Of a stretch of DNA of 64,000 nucleotides, positions 53,830 through 64,000 are shown piece after piece. Origin of the DNA: Manis javanica (taxonomy: Eukaryota; Chordata; Mammalia; Pholidota; Manidae); NCBI RefSeq assembly GCF_040802235.1, contig NC_133174.1, forward strand, positions 139,615,213-139,679,212, given 5' to 3'. Each line of letters begins with the position of its first letter. Within the stretch, counting starts at the first letter, position 1. The notes under the pieces were generated by a model, which searched no databases, was not told the origin of the DNA, and saw nothing but the letters and a program-made list of their open reading frames with translations. Made by a program: the position numbers and the translations under genes.

Positions 53830-53995
53830 TTCTCTGGAGCCAGACCACCTGAGTTCACATCAGCCTCTACTGCTGGAGGTGCAACCCTGAGTGAGCTCTT
53901 TAACCTCTCTGTGCCTCAGTGGTTCCAGCTCTGAAGTGAAGATAATCAGTCTTCCCACCTTAGAGGCTTGTAGCTCAGAGGGAATGCCTAACCCC
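53830..53995 (+). repeat. MIR SINE
   Basis: Text ggagccagaccacctgagtt, then ctctttaacctctctgtgcc, then gaagataatcagtcttccca is MIR in plus orientation. Confidence 0.75.
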
Positions 53996-54539
53996 ACCAA
54001 AGCAAGGAGAAGAGTGCCCCGCGCAGCCTAGGTGCCCGGCATTCCTGTGACCAGATGGTCTTTCCGTCTCTTCAATACTCTCGTCGTTGCATCTTCTCTT
54101 ACTTTGGCTAGGACTTCTAGGACAATGTCAAGTGGCACAGGTGAGAAGGAGCCCATGGAGATGTAGGGCTTTGGTAGGTCATGGAGATGTTCAGGGAGAC
54201 CTCCTGGCTTTCCCAGAACCAAGGCTGGCTTTGGGCAGAGAAGAAAGGCAGGCTTGGATCTGGTGACCGAGGCTGAGTTCCTCCCTGCACACCTGAGTCG
54301 CCCAGGAGATGGGCTTGACGTCTTTAATAGAGACCCAGTTTAATGGAGTAGATGGAGAGGGAGTTGCTTTCTTTTGCACATAAAAATCTAGGTAGGCAAC
54401 CTAGGACTGGTATGACAGCTACTTTGGCCATCAGGAATCTGGGCTCCTTCAGCGGTGTTGCCACCCACAACATGCAGAGTCAGTGTGCAAGATGGAGCAA
54501 GATAGCTGCTCCTGCTCCTGTCTTCACATCAGCGACATT

Positions 54540-55115
54540 GAGTGCATTCACACTGCTGTGCAGCATCCCCACCTTCCACCTCCATACTTGTTCATCTCCC
54601 CAAACTGAAATCTGCCCCATTAGACACCAACTCCGCCCCCCGCCGCCAGCCCCCAGCCCTCCACCGGACTTCCGTCTCTATGAATCTGACATCTGACTGC
54701 TCTATGCACCTCGTAGAAAGGGAACCATACAGTATCTGCCCTTCTGTGTCTGGCTTATCTCACTGAGCATAATGTTTTTAAGGTTCATCCATGTTAAAGA
54801 GTGTGTCCGATTTTCCTTACTTTTGAAAACTGAGTAACATCCCAGTGTCTGGAGAGAGTACATTTCCTCTCTCCACTCATCCACTGATGGACACTTGCGT
54901 TGCTTCTAGCTTTGGCTATTGTGAATCACGCTGCTATGAACATGGGTGTGCAGATCTCTTAGAGACCCTGCTTCCAACTCTTTTGGGTATAAACTCAGAT
55001 GTGGAATTGTTGGATCCTATGGTAATTGTAAGTTTAATTTTTTGAGGAGCTGCCATTCCATTTTATACAGCAGCTGCCCCATTTTACATTCTCTGTTGGG
55101 GCTTGTTTTACCTGG
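54540..55115 (-). repeat. L1M LINE 3'-end fragment
   Basis: Plus strand reads tgtgtctggcttatctcact, then aggttcatccatgtt, then gctttggctattgtgaatca, then tggaattgttggatcctatg. This is reverse-complement L1M 3' sequence of the same class as 22030-22480, but longer. Confidence 0.85.
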
Positions 55116-57129
55116 AGAATTCTGGGCCCTCCCTGGAGCCTCTGAGGGCAGGGAAATGTATGGTATCAAACCTGGCTGGACCTGCAGATCCCCTGGGTGG
55201 AGGGACTCTACAGAGTCCCTGAGATTCCCCCACCCTTCCCCAGTACACCGTGCAGCGCCCTGGGACTATGCATTTCCAAAGTCCACTTGTGGAAAGGGGG
55301 CCCCTCCAGGTCTGGTGTACACTGCTCTAGACTGATGCATGCTGGCCATCAGTTCCTGAGAAATGCTATAGAGGTTCACCCCCTGTAGGCAGGGGCAGAA
55401 CCTGGTAAACTCCGGGTCCCTACCACCTCCAAGAATTAGGTTTGTTGTGTTTCTCTGGGTTCCAGAATCCCCCCTGGGTGAACTCGAATTAGCAGGGATT
55501 TCCAACGCCTGGAGTCCGTGTGTCTGTCTTTCTGCTGGCCTCAGATGGCCCTTTGAGTCTGGACTGGGTGCTGGATAGGAAGCACCAGTGGGTCCCTGAG
55601 GCGGCCCTGGTGCCCTGGTCAAAGCACAGCAGGCCCTCCCTGTGGGCAGCCTTGCAGGTGTGAGCAGGTCCGTGTGTGCGTGAATGTGGGGAGAGGGTGC
55701 CACAGTGGTGGTTGACCCTTTTCTGCTGTTACTGTTTTGCCCAAAACTGTTCCCTGCAAGAGCCACTTGGCCTGTGCACAGACTGTACCAGGAAAAAGGG
55801 GGGAAAGGGGGTAGGTGAGCACTGGGGCTGTCCCTTTAAATCTGTTTTCTCTGTGTTATTTCCTGATTTTTCCCATCCTCCTCCCTCCACTAGCACAAAT
55901 GGTGGAGCTTTGAGGGCCCAGGAGCTGCAGTGACGGTGCCTCTGAAATATTAATGAGGCTGTTCTCTGCCTCAGCTCCTTCCCCCAGGCTCACTCCCCTG
56001 CTGCCTCCCTCTCTCCCTCCCCCAGCAGGCAGGCCTCCTACTCGGAACCTTCCTTTCCCTACCACGTGATCACCAAGGTGCACCAAGCAGAGGGGAGGGG
56101 TTGGAAAAGGGCCCGGTGGGGGAAGGAGTGGCGTGGGAAGTCAAGGGTTAAAGGGGCTCCAGCCACTGGCTTCACCTGCCCGCATCAAAGCAGGCCCAGG
56201 CGAGGGCAGGGTGCTGCCAGCAGGGTCCTCAGAGGGCCCCTGGCTGGCTCCCCTGCCTGCTCCCCACCTGCTCCCGGATGGCCATAGGGCCCTGTGCGAG
56301 CCCCACCCACTGCTGCAGGGGCTCCGGGGGCCCTGGGCCAGCCTGTGGGGCCTGGCCCTGGCTCCAGATGCCTGGCAGTGGAGAAAGAAGGAATCCCTTC
56401 AGTGAGTCATGTTGCTGGGCCATGGGTCCTTCTAGAAGGCTAGCCCCTGCTCAGTCGGTGTGTCCAGAGATGCCAGTGAGCGGTGTGCCTCAAGGAGGGC
56501 CTGCACCTCTCATTCTCTGACTCTGCCTCATAAGGAACTTGGATCTCAGGACTAGGCCATTGCCAGGTTCTGCTCCCTTCTTGCCTGGAAGCATGGCATC
56601 CTGCGCCTGTGGACGCTCCCTGGCAGCGGGACCCGGCCCTTTCTCCCAGGCATCAGGACTCCCCCAGAGGAAATGTTCTTATCCCCAGCTTACTGACAGG
56701 AGGGCCCAGTGGCTTGGGAGTGATGCCAGGACCTGGGCCTCCCAGCTTCTAGTCAGTGCCATCCACCAGGCCTTGTCCATCCTGGGGAGGCAGCAATGCC
56801 TGGCAGCAAGTGCCCCACCATCAGCACGGGCACAGGTACCCACTCAGACCCAGCAACTGCAGACTGGTAATGGACAGTGGCCACAGTGGGACTGTGTTTC
56901 CGTAATTAAGAACAGGGTGCATTCCAATGCATTGCAACCTGTGACTCCGGGGACAGTGGCAGGCTTTTGTCCTCAGTTCCTTGTCTCGTCTGTACAGGCA
57001 AGGCTGGCAGCCCCACAGGGAGCAGGGAGGCCTACTGGGGATGCACAAGTGTTCTCTTTCCTGGCAGCCGAGGGGCTGAGCTGCTTTGGGTGCTGTGCCT
57101 GTCCTGAGGAGCACAGAAGGCAGGGCCAG

Positions 57130-57235
57130 TGGGTCTGGGATCATGGAGCCTCCCTGGACCTCAGTATCTCCATCTGTGAAACGGAGATAAGATGCCTTCT
57201 TGCCCTCACACGGTATTAATGCAATAAGGGGGGCA
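57130..57235 (+). repeat. MIR SINE fragment
   Basis: Text cctggacctcagtatctcca followed by tctgtgaaacggagataaga is the MIR core in plus orientation. Confidence 0.65.
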
Positions 57236-57689
57236 TTTGGAGTGGGGTTCTGAGAGGGGAGCCTGGGAACAGAGGTACCCCATTGGAGTTAGGAAGCTTC
57301 TAGATTCTTGGAGGGTGGTGGGCTGCCCAGGGCCCGGGGGAGGGTGTCAAGGAGGCAAAGGGGGGGATCAAAGCAGACCGAGTCAAAGGTGCTGGAAGAG
57401 CCCCTAAAGCTCAGTTAGAGGTGTCTGTGAGGGCAGGCACAGGGGAGGAGATCACCTGGGTTTCCAGTCAGGTAGACGTCGTTGGGCCCAGGGGCACGAT
57501 GTTTCGGGGTGTCCAGGCCCCACTGGAGGGAAGGGTCCGGAAGGGAATCGGGTGACAGTCCTGGACTTAGGCAATCACTCGCCCTGCCCCGGCAGCCCCC
57601 TGAAGCAGCAGCCCAGTGAGGGCCACTTCACTGTGATGGCCCATTGGGGCCCGGATGGAGCAAATGCCAGAATGTCCGAGTCCCCCTCT

Positions 57690-58080
57690 GTAGAGATTTT
57701 ATATTCAATTAAGCCAATTAAGATCTGAAAGATGAAGGAGTACATAAATAGTGCGCAAAATGCCCTTTTGGTTCCTACAGACCATTCTAGGCAGCTGGCC
57801 CAGGCTGAGAAGTCTCTGTCAGGCCTGCAGAACTGACAGGCCCGGGCAATTCTGTTCTTGGTCATTTAGCTCCGTGGCGACTGCTGTCCTTATTCAGACT
57901 GAAGGAGACCATTGACCAGGCTTACAGAGAACCCAAGGAAACAAGACTATATGCCGTTTGCTCTCTACAGCAGCTAACAGTCACTCAAGATAGATTTGAT
58001 TTAACTGATGGCTCCTGCCTGCCCTGTGGCCTGTGGAGTTAATGAAGATGATGAAGGTTAGCATGAACACAGTCTTTGAC
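57690..58080. promoter_or_regulatory. Candidate AT-rich regulatory island 2 (ATP2B3 intron 1)
   Basis: Unique AT-richer sequence with tattcaattaagccaattaa, then tagatttgatttaactgatg. No repeat or coding match was recognised. Clustered AATTAA sites suggest a conserved enhancer. This is inference. Confidence 0.35.
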
Positions 58081-58254
58081 TTCAGGGCAAAGCCTGCTGG
58101 GCAGACTGCCCTTCATCTCTGCCCCACCCTCATGCTCTCCAGGATGGAGATTCCTCCCTCCCAAGGCCCTCAGCTCCTACGTGGCCAGCCAGGCCCCTGT
58201 GCACTCACTCCCCCAGGCTCCCACCCCCACCCAGGGCTGACCATGCAGTGGACT

Positions 58255-58445
58255 GCCCACCAGCTCCATAATCACGTGTCTCAAATTGCTTACGGCCCTG
58301 AGAGCGAGAAAAACGTGTTCACAGGTTGTTGCAGTGCCGAGCAGAGTGAAATAGGAGCAGTCATGGGGGTATAGACTCGGCAGCAATCAATTTTGGCAGA
58401 CTTTCTGGAGATTGTTCCACTTGAATTGCCACTTAAATTCATCAG
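58255..58445. promoter_or_regulatory. Candidate regulatory island 3 (ATP2B3 intron 1)
   Basis: Contains ccataatcacgtgtctcaaa with a CACGTG E-box, then agcaatcaattttggcagac and ttgaattgccacttaaattc. No repeat match was recognised. Confidence 0.3.
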
Positions 58446-60289
58446 AAGTCATCAGGTGGAGAGGGGACAGAAGGATACGCAGGGCAGGGAACATTCGGAG
58501 CACTTGGAGCTGGCAAGGCTGCACCTTGTGGCAGGGCGAGTGGGGTCACGGATAGGCTGAATGGGCCAGAGCAGGAGAGGAACTAGAAGGTCTTTTGAAG
58601 GAATGTGGCCTTTTGCTTGATGAGGGGGCATGAGGGCCAGGGGGAGGATTGAAACTGTAAGCCAGTACAGCTTGGAGGCAGAGAGAGTGACACTGCCTGA
58701 ACCAGGGAAGGTAGTGACCCAGAGCAGGGTAGTGACAAGCCACCTGACTGAACGGAAAACTATGAGGTGGTAGACGGATGTGGGGCCTACTTGATGGGGA
58801 GCAGGGGAGAGGGAGCCAGGCCACAATTGCAGCAGACAAGGTGCCTGAGATGGTAGGGCCAGCCGAGGGGCCGTGGCAAAGAGCAGGAGTGCTGTGTGCC
58901 CTGGCAGAAGGCCATGCCTCACCTCCCCACCCTGTCCCCTTACCGTGAGTCACCGCAGGCCCATTAGGCCACAGCAGTGATAGTGCACCATGAAGAGCAG
59001 CTCAAGGACCCTGTGCGGCTCTGTCTGGGCCAGGTGCTTAATTGAGGGCAGGGCACACTGGGGGCAGGGGGAGGGGGACGGAGCTGGTTGCCAGGGCAAA
59101 GGCTTTGCTGCCAGACTGCAGGGTGTCCCTGCTCCAAGGAATGGGCATTTCCACCAGGATTAGCTGCTGGTTCCTAGCACCTGCCCAAGAGCCCACCCAA
59201 CAAGCTGCCATCGCTCTGTGAGACTCTGGAGCCCACCAGTGCCATGCGGGCAGTGCCATGCGGGCAGGGCCAGGTGCCTTCCAACTGAGCTTTCTCCGAA
59301 TAGAAACCCAAACGATAAAAAGGTTCCAAAGGAAAAATGGCTCATCTGGCTTCCCTTTTAGAAAGAACCCCCGTAGAGTCCCTAGACAGCTCAGTGGGGG
59401 CTGCGCAGGCACACGGCTGGCCCCTGGGGCCCCAGAGCTGCATGCACAAGGGCTCGGAATGCAGGCCAGCCACCTGCCTGCCAAGGGCATTGGAGCCGGA
59501 GGTGAGCCTAAGAGGGGCACCCACTGCCAGGCTGGTGCAGCCAGGGCCCTCTGCTCAGGAGCAGTGTGATTTTGCTGGATGTCCCCCACCCTGCCCCAGC
59601 ACTCACATGGCCCCTGGGTTGGTCCTGTCCCAGCTGCCCTGCCTGCCTGGGGCCAGAAGACAGCCCAGGCCCAGGAAGCTGAGTCAGGGAGGCTTGAGGC
59701 TGGCCCCAGCTTGTGCCCACCTGGCTGAACCAGACCCCATCCCTCCCAGCCAACAGGCTAGGGGTGTGGGGAGATGGGGCCCACTCCTACCAGTGTCACC
59801 CAAGTTGCTCCTGACCTGGAATGCAGAGGCACGGGCACTAAGCTCAGGGTTGGAAGAAGAAGGGCAAGAAGGTGTACCCAGCAGGGGTCCCAGCTGAAGC
59901 AGAGGTCTGCAGGGGGAAAGAGCCCAGTGGGGGGATGAGGGCGTGGGGTGGGAGTGCCAGGCGAGGCTGCCTGGGGGGGGGATCAAGGTGGGAGGGGGCT
60001 GGCCGAAAGCTGCCGTGACTGCCTGCAGCGGTTCCTGAGACGGCCCGCCAAGGCCCGCACAGGGGTGCGAGGACCAGCGTCCTAGCGGCTCTGCCACCTC
60101 ACCTGGCCAAGCCTCGGTTTCCTGTGCTGGTGCTGATTCCTGCCATGCCAACCCAAGTGGGTGGGGGTATATTCACATAGCACCCCAGATGGAATGCCAA
60201 ATGCACCCAAAAACCTTCACTTCTTCAAGCCCCTGAGCTCAGGGATCACCACCATTGCCCCCTGGCCAGGCGGATCCACCGGCCACAGC

Positions 60290-60655
60290 CTCCTCCTTTG
60301 TTGCCCAGCTTCTGTCCCAGCGGTCCTCTGCTTGGTGGTGGCCCATGTCGCTCATGGCCCCGTGGGCTCTGCAGCCCCTTCACCCACTGACCTGTGCTAC
60401 TCCTTGCCTTCTTCCTGGCATCAGAAAGACCTTCCTTCTGGAAGAATGTCTCACTCCTCCACCTTGGGTAATCTTTACTCAAATGTGCCCCTTCTGAGAG
60501 GCCTTCCCTGCCCCCTGCCCCCTTGTCCTCTCACCTGCTATGTACCCATCTCCCTGCCAGACAGAGAGTGCGGGAAGCCATTCAGCCTCGGCCGCCCCTC
60601 TGGCCAGGGTGGGCATATGGTAGTTGCTCGGTAAAGATCTGTCAGATGGCAAACT
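60290..60655 (+). repeat. L2 3' end fragment
   Basis: Text caaatgtgccccttctgaga, then ggccttccctgccccctgcc, then a tail with ggtagttgctcggtaaag. This matches the L2 3' region. Confidence 0.75.
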
Positions 60656-61611
60656 GGAAGGACGGGCGGTGGGGGGATGTGTGGGAGTAGAGAGGACGTC
60701 GCATTCAAGTGTCTGCCATTTTGTTCCCACATCTTCTGGCAATGAAGTCTGCTCCATGTGGAAAGTGTCTAGAGTGTTAATAATTCGGTGCCCAAAGTTT
60801 TAAGCCATGGATCACTTTGGATGGCCCCTTTCAGAAGCAGCTGCCTGCCTTCAGGGCTGTGGGCATGGAGGTAGAGCCCTTGTTTCTCAGGGACTCTGGT
60901 CTTGTCCTCTGAGGGCTGTGGCAAGTGAATGTGACACTGCTTCCAGTGTCCACTGGGCTCTGAGTAACAGGCAGGGGTTCTCCTGAGAGCAGAGGCCGGG
61001 AGGCTCTGGGCTATTGTCTTTCTGTGGGCGGTTCTAGATCAGAAACTGAATTGGTGCCCAAGTTCCACTTCCGAAAGTATCCTTCTAAGCCAGGAGCCTC
61101 CCCGAAGGCAAGGAATCAGGCCCAACTGAGCCATGTTGCCAGGAGGCCTATTTGCTGGTGTGAAGGCCAAGGCCATGTGCAACCCTGGGAGCTTAGCACT
61201 TGGCCTTGGGAGATGCTTCTACTTATGCTCAGGCCATCGGGCAGCAGAGGTGGGGAAAGACCAGCAAGAGAAACTAGGAGCTCAGGACAGGGCAGCTGAG
61301 CAGGCCCCCAAGGTCCACAGTGCCAGACCCTGGGAAGGCCATGGGTGGGGCAGCCCAGGTGCCAAGCAGTTCCTTGGGCAAGTGGGAGTGGTGGCAGCAG
61401 GGTGTTGGGGACATGAGAGAGATGACAACTTCATGATGCTCTGCAGAGGAGGGAAGGAAGCAAGGTCTGGGAGTTGGCTGGCTGCTCTCAGCATCTGGGG
61501 ACCCCAGCTCCTTATTCTGTCATCTGGAGAGCAAAAGGGTGTGAAGAGGAATGGGTGGCACCATGCTGTGGAGCAGGGTGACAGAGAAGTCATCGGTGAC
61601 CTGTGATTGCT

Positions 61612-61725
61612 TTCTGCTTCCCCCCTTCCATTTCCATTATCCTCTCCTTCCATCGCTCCTTCCACCCCTCCTTCCGTCCCCTCCCTCCTCCTGCCTCTCT
61701 CCTTCTGCCTTCCCTCTGGGCCTCC
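61612..61725. repeat. Polypyrimidine low-complexity tract
   Basis: About 110 bases of imperfect cttcc and ccctcct units. Nothing coding. Confidence 0.75.
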
Positions 61726-62356
61726 TCAGTTCCTTGACCTGGCTCCCCAGGTACCCTCAGGGCAGCAGAGACACCCAGCACGCTAAGCCTTGACCTGGCG
61801 CCCAGCTGGCCCTGTCCATGGCTTGGCCTGCTCCCCGGGCCCCTGAGCAGCCGTAAGCCTGACACTGTGAGCTGCAGAGGTCGTGCCGGAAGACGACCGG
61901 ACCAGAAGACCAACACCACCGCTGCCACTGGGGATTTATAGCATGCTGGCCACCCAGGACAAATCTTAAGCAGGCAAGAGTGGGGAGCATGATGGAGCAG
62001 ACACAGGCAGGCAGAGTCGTGGCACAGACGACCCACCCAGGCCAGGCGGGACTGGCCATCCGTCAGTCGCAGTGCATCACCCCTGCTACAGTGTGGGTTC
62101 CCAAGTGGATTTGGGGACAAAGCCTCCATATCCCAGCTGGGCTGGTGCTGACGGCAGCAGGTGCCCGCCCGGAGGCACCGACATTTCCTCCTTCCCCGCG
62201 TGGGCCAGCCCTCCCGGCTTGGGTGCTCACGGTAGGCAGGACTAGGGAGGGGGTAGCCTGGCAGGCATGAAGGCCACTGGTCCAGCCTGGGAGGTGAATA
62301 TTGTGTTCCATAAGCCATGGCTCAGATAGAGTGCAGATTTGCAGAGAATGTTCTAG

Positions 62357-64000
<1,644 letters not shown>

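Noticed and set aside
61590-62318. A 242-codon minus-strand open frame upstream of the ATP2B3 coding exon
   Set aside because: It spans a polypyrimidine low-complexity tract and shows no homology.

Overview
This is a GC-rich mammalian genomic window. It carries multi-exon genes with GT/AG introns, CpG-island promoters and old mammalian repeats (MIR, L2, L1M 3' ends, hAT-type DNA elements). Gene content and order match the eutherian X-chromosome block orthologous to human Xq28: HAUS7 (minus strand), then BGN (plus), then ATP2B3 (plus). The biglycan protein looks closer to laurasiatherian (carnivore, horse or ruminant-like) orthologs than to human. I could not fix the species, and I saw no lineage-specific SINE that would help.

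Layout. 1-3308: 5' part of HAUS7 on the minus strand (coding exons 1 and 2), with a CpG island at about 2.6-3.7 kb; the rest of the gene lies off the left edge. 3.7-12.0 kb: intergenic DNA with ancient MIR and L2 copies. 12.0-16.9 kb: a decayed ECM2-like small leucine-rich-repeat gene (ECMX, known as a pseudogene in human). Its signal-peptide exon, several LRR segments and some splice sites survive, but frameshifts and a deletion break it. 16.9-24.1 kb: intergenic DNA with an L1M fragment. 24.2-37.7 kb: the complete BGN gene, with noncoding exon 1, seven coding exons and an ATTAAA poly(A) signal. 37.7-44.1 kb: spacer with a duplicated segment of about 58 bp bearing CTCF-like motifs, and a long degenerate TG-rich tract. 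44.1-64.0 kb: 5' end of ATP2B3, with CpG-island exon 1, a first intron of about 18 kb, the first coding exon at 62.57 kb, and the start of intron 2. The rest runs off the right edge.

How the genes relate. BGN and the dead ECMX gene form an X-linked SLRP pair equivalent to the autosomal ECM2/ASPN/OMD/OGN cluster. BGN makes a secreted matrix proteoglycan. HAUS7 (augmin subunit) and ATP2B3 (plasma-membrane calcium pump, neuronal in known mammals) are functionally unrelated neighbours. The most notable points are the state of ECMX, the cluster of CTCF-like motifs between BGN and ATP2B3, an open reading frame joining ATP2B3 exon 1 to the canonical start, and several AT-rich, homeobox-motif-like islands in ATP2B3 intron 1 that are not obvious repeats.
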